Notes: generated by a model from the sequence alone, not told the origin. A DNA stretch of 64,000 nt from Palsa-506 sp963707065 (GCA_963707065.1 CAVPPJ010000039.1:97510-161509); one strand, 5' to 3'. Counted from the stretch's first letter, positions 33,489-42,495 are shown. Translations and numbers: made by a program.

Positions 33489-35197
33489 CGCCGGCCCGCC
33501 CGCGCCGCGAGCACCCGCTCGCGGAGAGCGCGGAGCCGGTGCATGACCTCATTGCCGCCGCGGCCGAAGTAGTCGTGCAGCAGCATGTACTCCGCGTACA
33601 TCTCGTCGTAGACATCAGCGCTGGCTTCGTCGGGCTGGTAGACGGCTGCCCGCTTGCGGCCCATCACCCGCGCGGCCGCGGGCACGTCGGCGTACGCGCC
33701 GGCCGCGACGGCCGCGTGCAGCGCGGCGCCGAGCGCCGGGCCCTGCTCGGAGCCGATCAGGCTGAGCGGGCGGCGGGTCACGTCGGCGTATATCTGCATG
33801 ATGGCCTCGTTCTTCGCCAGTCCCCCGGCGATGACCAGCTCGGTGACCGGCACGCTGGACGACCCGAACGCGTCGATGATGGCGCGGGTGCCGAACGCGG
33901 TCGCCTCGATCAGCGCCCGGTAGATGTCGGGCGGCCTGGTGGCCAGGGTCAGGCCCGCGATCATGCCAGAAAGATGGTGGTCGACCAGCACGCTCCGGTT
34001 GCCGTTCAGCCAGTCCAGCGCGATCAGCCCGTGCCCGCCGGCCGGCTGCGTCATCGCCTCGGCGGACAGCAGCTCGTGCACCGACAGGCCGCGTTCCGCG
34101 GCCGCGTCGGCGTAGGCAGGCGGCACCGCGTGCTCGGTGAACCAGGCGAAGATGTCGCCGACGCCGCTCTGGCCTGCCTCATATCCCCAGCGCCCGGCGA
34201 CGATGCCGCCGTCAACCACGCCGCACATGCCCGGCACCTCGGCCAGTTTCGCGCCGTTCATCACGTGGCAGGTGGAGGTGCCCATGATCGCGACCATCTG
34301 GCCGGGCTCGGTAGCGGCGGCGGCCGGCGGGGTGACGTGCGCGTCGACGTTGCCGGCCGCCACCGCGATGCCTTCCGGCAGGCCGGTCCATTCCGCCGCG
34401 TCGCGGGTCAGCGTGCCGGCCAGGGCTCCGAGCGGCAGCACCGGATGCTCCAGCTTGTCCGCGGCGAAGCCGGCGAACCGCGGATCAAGCGCGGCGAGGA
34501 ACTCGCGGGACGGGTAGCGGCCGTCCTGCCGGATGCCCTTGTACCCCGCCGTGCACGCGTTCCTCGTCTCAGCCCCGGTCAGCTGCCAGATGATCCAGTC
34601 GGCTGCCTCGATCCACCGGTCGGCGCGGGCGTAGATACCGGGATCCTCGTCCAGCAGCTGGAGCGCCTTGGCGAACTGCCATTCCGCCGAGATCTTGCCG
34701 CCGTACCTGGCTATCCACGGTTCGCCGCGGTCATGCGCCAGCGCGTTGATCCGGTCCGCCTGCTGCTGGGCGGCGTGATGCTTCCAGAGCTTGGCATAGG
34801 CGTGCGGGCAGCCGGCCAGCTCGGGCAGCCGGCACAGCGGCATCCCGCTGCGCAGTACCGGCATGACCGTGCACGCGGTGAAGTCGGTGCCGATGCCGAT
34901 GACCAGGTCAGGGTCGATCCCGGCCTGGCTGACGGCGGCCGGGACGGCGCGCCGCAGCACGTCGCAGTAGTCCTCCGGGTCCTGCAGCGCCCAGTCCGGC
35001 GGCAGCTGCTCGCCGGTGGCGGCGAGCGTTTCGTCCATGACGGCGTGGCGGTACTCGTGCACCGCGGTGCCGAGTTCCGCGCCGTCGCGCACCCGGACCA
35101 CAAGCGCCCGTCCGGACAGCGTCCCGTAGTCCACGCCGACAACACACGCATCCCGGCCGGCCGCGGCGCCGACTCGGTTGTTAGCGCTAACAGCCAT
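33485..35197 (-). CDS. araB: Ribulokinase
   Basis: AraB phosphorylates L-ribulose in arabinose catabolism. The 570-residue protein is a FGGY kinase: VVGVDYGTLSGRALVV near residues 18-33, the central GIGTDFTACTV, AGNVDAHVTPP, the Gly-rich IMGTSTCHV, and the C-terminal TELVIAGGLAKNE. ATG 35197 is followed immediately by a LacI-type palindrome that overlaps codons 2-6, so repressor binding would block both transcription and early elongation. The stop overlaps the araD start (ATGA). It lies 60 nt downstream of the LacI gene on the same strand. Confidence 0.94.
   Translation of the reverse strand: MAVSANNRVGAAAGRDACVVGVDYGTLSGRALVVRVRDGAELGTAVHEYRHAVMDETLAATGEQLPPDWALQDPEDYCDVLRRAVPAAVSQAGIDPDLVIGIGTDFTACTVMPVLRSGMPLCRLPELAGCPHAYAKLWKHHAAQQQADRINALAHDRGEPWIARYGGKISAEWQFAKALQLLDEDPGIYARADRWIEAADWIIWQLTGAETRNACTAGYKGIRQDGRYPSREFLAALDPRFAGFAADKLEHPVLPLGALAGTLTRDAAEWTGLPEGIAVAAGNVDAHVTPPAAAATEPGQMVAIMGTSTCHVMNGAKLAEVPGMCGVVDGGIVAGRWGYEAGQSGVGDIFAWFTEHAVPPAYADAAAERGLSVHELLSAEAMTQPAGGHGLIALDWLNGNRSVLVDHHLSGMIAGLTLATRPPDIYRALIEATAFGTRAIIDAFGSSSVPVTELVIAGGLAKNEAIMQIYADVTRRPLSLIGSEQGPALGAALHAAVAAGAYADVPAAARVMGRKRAAVYQPDEASADVYDEMYAEYMLLHDYFGRGGNEVMHRLRALRERVLAARAGRR
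35179..35192. promoter_or_regulatory. LacI-family operator inside the araB start region
   Basis: TGTTAGCGCTAACA is a perfect 14 bp palindrome with the central CpG expected for LacI/GalR regulators. It covers araB codons 2-6. The LacI gene ends 66 bp upstream, and similar palindromes occur at 42312, 54108 and 36356. Confidence 0.8.
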
Positions 35198-35257
35198 GGG
35201 CCTGATCCTGCACGTTGCTTCCCTCCTGCTCAGCCGGGCCTGGCGCACCAGCGGCGT

Positions 35258-36307
35258 TCACGGCCTGCACCGGGTCGCGCTTGAGCGCACCACAAGCTCC
35301 GGCACAACCGGCAGCCGCGACCCGGCCGAATCGTGCCCGGAGATCCTGTCGACCAGCAGGCGCAGCGCCCGGCGGCCGAGCTCGCCGAAATCCTGGCGCA
35401 CCGTGGTGAGCGGCGGCAGGAAGAAGGCGGCCTCGGGGATGTCATCGAACCCGACGACGCTGACGTCCTCCGGCACCCGGCGGCCGCCTTCGGCCAGCGC
35501 GCGGAGCAGGCCGAGCGCCATATGGTCATTGGCGCAGAAGACCGCGCTCACGCCGGGCATCCTGGCGAGCTGGTGGCCGATCTCGTAGCCCGAGCGCGAC
35601 GACCAGTCCCCGGCGAGCACCTCGGGCTCCGGCGCCCCCACCGACCGGAGTGCCTGCAGCCAGCCCTCGGTGCGCTCGCGGGCGTCCAGCCAGGAGCCGG
35701 GCCCGCCGACGTGGTAGACCGTCTCGTGGCCGAGATCAAGCAGGTACTGGGTCGCGCGGGACGCGCCGGCCGCGTTGTCGACGGCGACCGAGGCAATCGG
35801 CGCCTGGGTGCCGCAGCCGACGGCGACGAACGGGATCGCCGAGGAGAGGCCGTTGAGCGCGGCCACCGCCGACGTCTGCGGCGCGATGACGATGATCCCC
35901 TCCACGGCCTGGCCGAGGAACCGGTCCACCGCGTCCACGACACCGCGATGATCGAGGGCCGGCAGGCTGGCAATGCTGACGAAGTAGGCATGCCGGGCCG
36001 CCTGCTCGATGCCGTAGAGCATGGATGCGGGGCCGTAGAGGGTGGTATCGAAGCTGATCACGCCGAGGGTGTGGGTACGCCTGGTCACCAGCGTGCGAGC
36101 CGCCGCGTTCGGCCGGTACTCCAGCTCGCGGATGGCGGCGATTACCTTCTCCCTGGTGCGCGGCCGGACGTTAGGGTGCTGATTGAGGACCCGCGAGACG
36201 GTCTGGTGGGAGACCCCGGCGAGCCGGGCGACGTCCGCCATCACCGGCGGCCTGGCGGCACTTTTCACCTCCGCCTGGCCGGTCCGCGGAGGCGTCACGT
36301 GGCTCAT
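35258..36307 (-). CDS. LacI family transcriptional repressor (AraR-like)
   Basis: A 349-residue LacI/GalR repressor. The DNA-binding domain begins VMADVARLAGVSHQTVSRVLNQHPNVRPRTR (residues 22-52), with hinge LEYRPNAAARTLVT. A periplasmic-binding-like sugar domain follows with IIVIAPQTS, VAVDNAAGA and FDDIPEAAFFLPPLTTV. The ligand is inferred, from the adjacent araBDA, to be arabinose or a derivative. ATG 36307 lies directly behind GGGAGG, so GTG 36298 may be the true start. A near-palindromic LacI-type site about 50 bp upstream suggests autoregulation. Confidence 0.92.
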   Translation of the reverse strand: MSHVTPPRTGQAEVKSAARPPVMADVARLAGVSHQTVSRVLNQHPNVRPRTREKVIAAIRELEYRPNAAARTLVTRRTHTLGVISFDTTLYGPASMLYGIEQAARHAYFVSIASLPALDHRGVVDAVDRFLGQAVEGIIVIAPQTSAVAALNGLSSAIPFVAVGCGTQAPIASVAVDNAAGASRATQYLLDLGHETVYHVGGPGSWLDARERTEGWLQALRSVGAPEPEVLAGDWSSRSGYEIGHQLARMPGVSAVFCANDHMALGLLRALAEGGRRVPEDVSVVGFDDIPEAAFFLPPLTTVRQDFGELGRRALRLLVDRISGHDSAGSRLPVVPELVVRSSATRCRP

Positions 36308-36355
36308 CCTCCCGGACTCGGCAGCGCCGCCTTCCGGGGCGACGGCGTGAAGTGA

Positions 36356-36371
36356 TTGTTATCGTTCACAA
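36356..36371. promoter_or_regulatory. Candidate LacI-family operator upstream of the repressor gene
   Basis: TTGTTATCGTTCACAA is an imperfect palindrome (6 of 8 half-site positions) with a central CG, located 49-64 bp upstream of the repressor start. It fits autoregulation but diverges from the AGCGCT core of the other sites. Confidence 0.55.
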
Positions 36372-36429
36372 CGTGCTGGTCAAGTGCCGGCCGCCCGACC
36401 CGGATACCCGCCGCCGGCCGGCCCGGCGG

Positions 36430-37611
36430 TCAGCCGGGCGGGCCGAGCACGCGGTGCGCGCTGGCTGACGGCATGGCGTCGAGGAACTGCGGCGGCGGCC
36501 AGTCCCGGCGGCCGAACTCGGCGCGGATCGCGGCCCGGACACCGGCTGACTCCGCTGCCGGAACGAGGGCGATCACGGATCCGCCGAATCCCCCGCCGAT
36601 CATCCGCCCGCCGAGTGCGCCGGCCCCTGACGCGACCGCGACCGTCACGTCGGCTTCCGGCCAGGAGATCTCGAAGTCATCGCGCAGCGACATGTGCGAG
36701 GCGGTGAGCACGGCGCCGGCCTCGCTCAGCCGGCCGGCCCGCAGCAGGGCAGCCATCTCGATGACGCGCTGGTTGTCGGTGACCACATGGGTGGCCCTGC
36801 GCCGCAGCACCGGGTCGGCCAGCCGCGACAGCTCCGCCGCGTCCGTGACGTCCCGGAGGGACCGCAGGCCGAGTTCGCGCGCGGCCCGCTCGCATTCGCC
36901 GCGCCTGCCCGCGTAGTCGCCGTCGGCCAGTTCCCGCCGGGCGCCGGTGTCGATCACCAGCAAGTCCAGGCCGGCCGCGGCCGGGTCGAACGGGACGGCG
37001 GCGGACTCCGACGTGCGGCAGTCCAGCAGCAGCGCGTGACCGGCCTGGCAGAGCAGCGACGCGGACTGGTCCATGATCCCGCACGGCACGCCGACGAAGT
37101 CGTTCTCCGCGCGCTGGGCCATCAGGACCAGCTCGCGCCTGGGCACGTCCAGGCCGTGCAGGTCGCTCAGAGCGAGCGCGACCGCGCATTCGAGTGCGGC
37201 GGAGGACGACAGGCCCGCCCCGCGCGGCACGTCCGAGTCGATGACCATGCGCACGCCCCCGACCGGGTAGCCGGCCGCGCGCATGGCCCAGACGACGCCC
37301 GCCGGATAGGCGGCCCAGCCGGTGACCGAGCCGGGCGTCAGCGGGCCGGCCGGGATCACCGCGGCGCCGCCGGAGACCTGCCGCGAGCGCACCTCGAGCA
37401 CGTCATCGGCGCGGCGGCTCACGGCCGCGAGCGTTCCCCGGCTGAGCGCGAACGGCAGCACGAAACCCTCGTTGTAGTCGGTGTGCTCGCCGATCAGGTT
37501 GACCCGGCCAGGGGCCAGCCAGGCGCCGTCCGGCGCTGTACCGAAGGCACCGGCGAACCAGGCGGCGGCGCGGCCGGCCGCAGGCACGCGGCCGGCCTCA
37601 GGCAGGCTCAC
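36430..37611 (-). CDS. galK: Galactokinase
   Basis: GalK phosphorylates alpha-D-galactose at C1, the entry to the Leloir pathway. The 393-residue GHMP kinase shows GRVNLIGEHTDYNEGFV near 33-49, the ATP motif PRGAGLSSSAALE near 128-140, CGIMDQSAS with the catalytic Asp, and GGRMIGGGFGGS near 340. The GTG start at 37611 overlaps the galT TGA (GTGA) with AGAGG just upstream. The longer open frame is galT in another phase. It ends the ABC-galT-galK run. Confidence 0.95.
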   Translation of the reverse strand: MSLPEAGRVPAAGRAAAWFAGAFGTAPDGAWLAPGRVNLIGEHTDYNEGFVLPFALSRGTLAAVSRRADDVLEVRSRQVSGGAAVIPAGPLTPGSVTGWAAYPAGVVWAMRAAGYPVGGVRMVIDSDVPRGAGLSSSAALECAVALALSDLHGLDVPRRELVLMAQRAENDFVGVPCGIMDQSASLLCQAGHALLLDCRTSESAAVPFDPAAAGLDLLVIDTGARRELADGDYAGRRGECERAARELGLRSLRDVTDAAELSRLADPVLRRRATHVVTDNQRVIEMAALLRAGRLSEAGAVLTASHMSLRDDFEISWPEADVTVAVASGAGALGGRMIGGGFGGSVIALVPAAESAGVRAAIRAEFGRRDWPPPQFLDAMPSASAHRVLGPPG

Positions 37612-38795
37612 CTGGCCTCTCGCAGCCTCAGTGCGGCCGTCTCGGGGACGATGTCGTTGATGAAAACGCCCATCGCGGATTCGGTCCCGGCGAGGTACTT
37701 CAGCTTGCCCGGCGCCCGCTGGACCGACATCACCCGCAGGTGCAGGCCGAACTCGCTCGCGCCGGCCGCATCGCGGGCCGGCGCCTGGTACCACGCCGCG
37801 ATGTACGGCGGCGGGCTGCCGAAGAGCGCGTCGAAGCGGCGGAGCACGTCCAGGTAGAGATCACCGAAGGCGCTGCGCGCGTCGCCGCCGAGTGCCGGGA
37901 TGTCGGGCACCCGCCGGGCCGGGAAGAGCAGCACCTCATACGGCCAGCGCGCCGCGGCGGGCACGAAGGCGGTCCAGTGCTCGTTGCGGGCGACGACCCG
38001 GGTGCCGTCGGCCAGCTCGCCGGCGACCATGTCGTCGAACAGGTTGCCGTGGCCGCCGGCTGCGTACGCGCGCGCCTGGCCGAGCATCTGCGCGGTCCGC
38101 GGGGTCACGAAGGGAAAGCCGTAAATCTGGCCATGCGGGTGATGCAGCGTGACGCCGATCTCCTCGCCCTTGTTCTCGAAGCAGAAGACCTGCCGCACTC
38201 CGCTCATCGCGCCCAGCACGGCGGTGCGGTCCGCCCACGCCTCCACCACCGTGCGCACCCGGCCCGGCGTCAGGCAGGCGAAGGCCGAGTCGTGATCGGA
38301 GGTGAAGCAGACCACCTCGCATCGCCCGATCCCCGGGCGCCGGGCGGTGAGCACGTCGGCGCCCGCCGGAGTCGTGCCGGCGAAGTCGGCCGCGGCTTCC
38401 CCGGCGGAAGCCTGCCCGGTGTCGGCCGCCCTGGCCTTCGCGCCGTACAGGGAGGGAAAACGGTTCTCGAAGACCACCACGTCATAGTCGGCCGCCGGTA
38501 TCTCGGTGGGCCGCCCCGGCCGCGACGGGCAGAGCGGGCACTGGTCCGCTGGCGGCAGGAACGTGCGGCCCTGGCGCTGGGCGGCTATCACCACCCACTC
38601 GCCGACCAGCGCATCCCACCGCATGCCGGGCTGCGGCCCGGCGGCCGGCCCGGCCCCGGCACCGAGATCCCTGGTGTCGCGCACCTGCGCCCGGCCGGAT
38701 CCCGGTGACTCGTCGAAGTAGATGATCTCGCGCCCGTCAGCGAGCCGCCCGCTGCTCCTCCAGACCTGGGCCGGCGGTGCGGTGGCCTCATGCAC
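37608..38795 (-). CDS. galT: Galactose-1-phosphate uridylyltransferase
   Basis: GalT exchanges UMP between UDP-glucose and galactose 1-phosphate. The 395-residue protein has the zinc ligands CPLC in DQCPLCPS, the catalytic HHPHGQIYGFP with the nucleophile His, and FFVP-like FVPAAARWPYEV before the second repeat. The GTG 38795 overlaps the ABC ATPase stop by 8 nt and has GGAGG about 11 nt upstream. Its embedding in a sugar ABC operon indicates that the transporter handles galactose, or arabinose and galactose. Confidence 0.94.
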   Translation of the reverse strand: MHEATAPPAQVWRSSGRLADGREIIYFDESPGSGRAQVRDTRDLGAGAGPAAGPQPGMRWDALVGEWVVIAAQRQGRTFLPPADQCPLCPSRPGRPTEIPAADYDVVVFENRFPSLYGAKARAADTGQASAGEAAADFAGTTPAGADVLTARRPGIGRCEVVCFTSDHDSAFACLTPGRVRTVVEAWADRTAVLGAMSGVRQVFCFENKGEEIGVTLHHPHGQIYGFPFVTPRTAQMLGQARAYAAGGHGNLFDDMVAGELADGTRVVARNEHWTAFVPAAARWPYEVLLFPARRVPDIPALGGDARSAFGDLYLDVLRRFDALFGSPPPYIAAWYQAPARDAAGASEFGLHLRVMSVQRAPGKLKYLAGTESAMGVFINDIVPETAALRLREAR

Positions 38796-39588
38796 TGCGG
38801 TGGCGTGCCTCCAGCGCCGCGCGGTACTCGGCAACGACCAGGTTGGTCAGTTCCACCACCGAGGTATCCGCGCTGTACTTGTCCAGGGTGATCTCGCCGT
38901 GCTGGAGCAGGTTCACCCGGTCGCACACCTCGAGCACCTGCCCGTAGTTGTGCGCGATGATGATGACCGACACGTCGCCGCGGCGCTTGAGATCCCGGAC
39001 CAGGTCCAGGATCATTGCGGCCTCCTTGGCGCCCATCGCGGCCAGCGGCTCGTCCAGCAGCAGGATCTTGGCGTCCGAGTAGACCGACCGCGCGACCGCG
39101 ATCGCCTGGCGCTGCCCGCCGGACAGCTTGGCGACCTGGACATCGACCGACGGGATGCCGACCCCCATGTCCTCAAGGTGCTCCTTCGCCTGCCGTCGCA
39201 TGGACTTGTTGTTCAGCAGCGGCCAGTGCACATGCTCCCGCTTGAGGAACATGTTGTGGTACACGGTCAGCTCGTTGATCAGCGCCAGATCCTGATAGAC
39301 CGCGTCGATCCCGAGCGCGCGCGCCTGGTCGACGGACTTGAGCGAGACCTCCTCGCCGTTCAGCACGATCCGTCCCGAGTCGGGCTGCTGGAACCCGCAG
39401 AGGATCTTCAGCAGGGTCGACTTGCCCGCGCCGTTGTCGCCGATCAGGCCGAGTACCTCGCTGCGCGCCAGGCGCAGGTTCACGTCGGTGAGCGCGGTCA
39501 CCGCGCCGAACCGCTTGCTGATGTGCTCGACCCGAAGAACGTCCTGCGCGTCCTGCGCGGCGACTGGCTCCGGTTGCTCGACGGTCAT
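38788..39588 (-). CDS. Sugar ABC transporter ATP-binding protein (CUT2, single domain)
   Basis: This is the ATPase of a monosaccharide importer. The 266 residues hold one nucleotide-binding domain: Walker A GDNGAGKST near 51-59, signature LSGGQRQAIAVAR, Walker B ILLLDEPLAAMG and switch His in IIIAHN. Many CUT2 ATPases are fused duplicates of about 500 residues (AraG, RbsA); this one must work as a homodimer, like FrcA. Its ATG overlaps the permease TAA by one base (TAATG). Its stop overlaps galT. Confidence 0.93.
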   Translation of the reverse strand: MTVEQPEPVAAQDAQDVLRVEHISKRFGAVTALTDVNLRLARSEVLGLIGDNGAGKSTLLKILCGFQQPDSGRIVLNGEEVSLKSVDQARALGIDAVYQDLALINELTVYHNMFLKREHVHWPLLNNKSMRRQAKEHLEDMGVGIPSVDVQVAKLSGGQRQAIAVARSVYSDAKILLLDEPLAAMGAKEAAMILDLVRDLKRRGDVSVIIIAHNYGQVLEVCDRVNLLQHGEITLDKYSADTSVVELTNLVVAEYRAALEARHRSA

Positions 39589-40634
39589 TATGTTCGGCCC
39601 GCCCTTCTCAGCCGTGCAAGCTGCACGTTCGCGATCATGGCCACCAGGATCGCGCCGCCCAGGATGATGGGCAGCGGGTCGGCACTGATCCCGAGCAGGT
39701 TGAATCCGTCGCTGAGGATCGCGAGCAGCAGCGCCCCGAAGAAGGCACCGATGATCGTGCCGGATCCGCCGGTCAGGGCGGTACCGCCGAGGACAGCCGC
39801 GGCCACCGCGTAGAACATCGGCTGGTATCCGCCGGAGGTCGGGTCAATGTCGCTGACCCGGAAGGCCTCCTGCAAGCCGACCAGCGCTCCCATGAAGCCG
39901 CTGATCATGAAGGCGGTCATCTTGATCTTGGCAACGCTGATCCCGGCCTCGCTGGCGCCCAGCATGTTGCCGCCCACTGCGACCGTGTGCAATCCCCACC
40001 TCGTGCGGGTCAGCAGAACATGGAAGATCGCGACGAGTACGACCGCCCAGATGATCTCCGCCCACGCGTCGGCGCCAAGCCATTGCCCGACCGACACTGC
40101 CTTGGCCGGGATGTTCACCGGCTCGTCGTGGGACGTGACCTGCATGATTCCCAGGATGACGAAGCCCGTGCCCAGCGTCGCGATGAACGACGGCACCCGC
40201 AGCGTGACCGTTATGAATCCGTTGATGTAGCCGAATGCCACGCCCATGAGCAGGGCGATCAGGACCGCCGGGATCACCGGAACGCTGTAATAGTCGATCA
40301 GGAAATGCATGACGAACGGCGAGAGCACGAAGATGAAGCCGACCGAGAGGTCGATCTCGCCGCAGACCAGCAGCAGTACCTCACCGATCGCGATGATCGC
40401 GACCGGAGCCGTAATCTGCGAGATGTTGACGAGATTGTCTTTGGTCGCGAAGGCCGGCGCTGCCGCCTTGAAGTAGATCACCAGCGCGAGCACGACAATG
40501 AAGACCGTCGCCTCGCGCTGCTGGCCGAAGATTGTCAGGCCGCGCTTGGCTGTGCTGAGGAAGTTGTTCCCCGGCGGGCTGCCGCCCGGTGCAGCGCTCT
40601 GGACTCCTGGGCTTCGTTCGGCCGTGTCGCTCAC
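39588..40634 (-). CDS. Sugar ABC transporter permease (CUT2, RbsC-like)
   Basis: This is the membrane component of the monosaccharide importer, with about 8-10 helices in 348 residues. Family marks are GEIDLSVGFIFVLSPFV near 92, NGFITVTLRVPSFIATLGT near 140, the cytoplasmic loop TRTRWGLHTVAVGGN with GISVAKIK, and VLGGTALTGGSGTIIGAFFG. The frame opens at TTG 40661, but a 16 bp stem at 40666-40725 ends just before that codon. GTG 40634 is therefore preferred, with moderate confidence. Translation continues into the ATPase gene by TAATG overlap. Confidence 0.9.
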   Translation of the reverse strand: MSDTAERSPGVQSAAPGGSPPGNNFLSTAKRGLTIFGQQREATVFIVVLALVIYFKAAAPAFATKDNLVNISQITAPVAIIAIGEVLLLVCGEIDLSVGFIFVLSPFVMHFLIDYYSVPVIPAVLIALLMGVAFGYINGFITVTLRVPSFIATLGTGFVILGIMQVTSHDEPVNIPAKAVSVGQWLGADAWAEIIWAVVLVAIFHVLLTRTRWGLHTVAVGGNMLGASEAGISVAKIKMTAFMISGFMGALVGLQEAFRVSDIDPTSGGYQPMFYAVAAAVLGGTALTGGSGTIIGAFFGALLLAILSDGFNLLGISADPLPIILGGAILVAMIANVQLARLRRAGRT

Positions 40635-40665
40635 GTTGCCGTCCGTTCTGTGCTCGTTCAAGCTG

Positions 40666-40725
40666 CGCGTCGGCGGCGGGAACCGGTCCTGCTCCTGCTG
40701 GTCCAGTTATCCCGCCGCCGACGCG
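40666..40725 (-). terminator. 16 bp perfect hairpin between the binding protein and permease genes
   Basis: The arm 40666-40681 pairs perfectly with 40710-40725 around a 28 nt loop. The position, between a binding-protein gene and its membrane subunit, is where sugar operons often carry a stabilising or attenuating hairpin that yields more binding protein than permease. Confidence 0.7.
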
Positions 40726-40819
40726 TGTCCCTAATTCACATAACCCTTTCCCGCAACACGAGGCCGTTATGCGGTCCCGCTCATGCGGTCCTGTCTCATG
40801 CGCCGACGAGCCAGCTCGG

Positions 40820-41983
40820 TCAGCCGATCGGACCAGACCGGGTCAGCAGCTTCTGGGCGGCAGTCGAGCCCTCGAACCTGCTGGTTGTCGTCTGGTACGG
40901 GCCGACGTTGGACTTGGTGACGAAGGTCAGGCCGGTATCGGTCTCCGCCGGGGCCACCAGGCCGCCGGACAGGTTGAACAGATACAAGCCCAGGACCGGC
41001 AGGAAGCCCTGCAGGTAAGGCTGCTGGTCGATGGTGAAGTCCAGGAAGCCGCCCTTGATCGACGACAGCGTCTGCGGGGTCAGGTCGAATCCGCCGGTTG
41101 CGACCTTGCCCTGCAAGCCGTACTTCTTGACGATCGCGCCTACGGTCTGGGTCGAGCCCGCGTCCACCGCGAAGATGCCCTTCAGGGTGGACTTGTGCGC
41201 GAGCACGTAGGCATTGATCGTGGTGTTCTCCTGCGGCAGCTGCGCACCCGACGTGACCGCCGTGAAGTTGATGCTCTTGCCGGACGCCTTGATGGCGGAC
41301 TTGGCACCGTCGATGCGCGGCTGGATGTTCGACGCGCCCGGCGTGGCGATGAAGCCGACCGCGTCGCCGCCGCCCGACATGGCCGGGGCAGCCACGATCC
41401 GGTTGCCGAGCGCCTGGCCGGACGCGAAGAGATCCTGGCCGTAGTAGGCCAGCCGGTTGGTGCCCGGATCACTCGGCGCGTTGCCGTCGGCGTTGTAGGA
41501 GACAACGGGGATGCCAGCGGACATGGCCTGGGACGTCGGGCTCTTGAACGCGGTGGCGCTAATGACTGCCACCGCGATCCCGTTCGCGCCCGCCGAGGTC
41601 GCCGCGTTCATCGCGCTGACCATCTGCGGCACGTTCGAGGTCGCCGATCCGGTCCAGGCCGGCTTCGGGATCCCGAGCAGGGCCGCGGCGTCCTGCAGCC
41701 CGTACTGAGTGGGCACGAAGAACGGGTTCGTGGTGACGTGGTTGACGAAGGTGAACTTCCACGGCGGGGTCTTCGGGAAGTTCCCGGCCGTGCTCGCCGC
41801 GGCGCTGCTGCTAGGGCTGGTGGGGCTGGCGCTGCTACTTGAGGAGCAGGCCGCAAGCAGCGCGGACGCCGCAGCGGTCGCGCTGACGAGCCCGGTGCCC
41901 TTAAGCAGCCGCCGACGCGTCGGCCCGTCCTGCATGTTGAGCGTCTCGATCGCTTCTTCGACCTTAGGTGGAACTTTGTCCAT
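40820..41983 (-). CDS. Sugar ABC transporter substrate-binding lipoprotein
   Basis: This is the extracytoplasmic receptor of the CUT2 importer. In the 387-residue protein a twin-Arg segment TRRRLLKGTG (residues 22-31) and lipobox LAAC with Cys46 mark a Tat-exported lipoprotein. A Ser-rich linker and a ribose/arabinose-type binding fold follow (FTFVNHVTTNPFFVPTQYG; GIPVVSYNADGN; FAVDAGSTQTVGAI). An asparagine/aspartate-rich sugar pocket is expected, but the exact sugar is not decided. ATG 41983 follows GGAGG at 6 nt. The promoter region carries a perfect LacI-type palindrome. Confidence 0.93.
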   Translation of the reverse strand: MDKVPPKVEEAIETLNMQDGPTRRRLLKGTGLVSATAAASALLAACSSSSSASPTSPSSSAAASTAGNFPKTPPWKFTFVNHVTTNPFFVPTQYGLQDAAALLGIPKPAWTGSATSNVPQMVSAMNAATSAGANGIAVAVISATAFKSPTSQAMSAGIPVVSYNADGNAPSDPGTNRLAYYGQDLFASGQALGNRIVAAPAMSGGGDAVGFIATPGASNIQPRIDGAKSAIKASGKSINFTAVTSGAQLPQENTTINAYVLAHKSTLKGIFAVDAGSTQTVGAIVKKYGLQGKVATGGFDLTPQTLSSIKGGFLDFTIDQQPYLQGFLPVLGLYLFNLSGGLVAPAETDTGLTFVTKSNVGPYQTTTSRFEGSTAAQKLLTRSGPIG

Positions 41984-42495
41984 TACGAACCTCCGGATAG
42001 TTTCCTCTGGGCAGAACGCTGCCCCCGTCGTGCCGGGCTGGCTGCCTCGGAATAATAGTGATCTCGCCGCCGTCGGCAGCAGGCCGCGTCATTGCGCGCC
42101 GCCGGGCGGAAGCCTGGATCCCGGCCATTGAGGTCCGGCAAGATGCTGCCGTTGCTCATGGCCACCTGACTTCCTGTCTCGTGGCTATCCGTCGGGGGAT
42201 CCACCTGAGGCTCGGGCGTCGACGGAGCTGTCCGGTACTCCGCCGTGCCCGGGCGCGCAGGCCGCAGGCGCCCTCCTGGCCAGGGCGGCCCGGCTGCAGG
42301 ACGCCTGTCAAGTGTGAGCGCTCACACGCTTGCATGCTTCAGAAAACGGCGAAGCTGTGATGCCATAAGCTAGAACAGACAGAGATCCTCGTCAATGAAC
42401 AACTCTCACCAGATATGAACATGTGACACTGGCGTCCTGACTGCGCAGGCGCAATGCGTGCGGCCGGCCTGCCCGCGGCGCTGGAAAGCTGAGAG
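41984..42495. other. Divergent regulatory region between the sugar ABC operon and deoR
   Basis: 512 bp without a gene, separating the leftward ABC operon from the rightward DeoR gene. It contains the 16 bp LacI-type palindrome at 42312-42327 and an AT-rich stretch at 42330-42430 likely to hold promoter elements. The roughly 330 nt between the operator and the binding-protein start would be a long leader if the promoter lies at the palindrome. Confidence 0.6.
42312..42327. promoter_or_regulatory. LacI-family operator upstream of the sugar ABC operon
   Basis: GTGTGAGCGCTCACAC is a perfect 16 bp palindrome whose core TGTGAGCGCTCACA matches TGTKAGCGCTMACA, shared with the araB and aldose epimerase sites. 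Confidence 0.8.
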
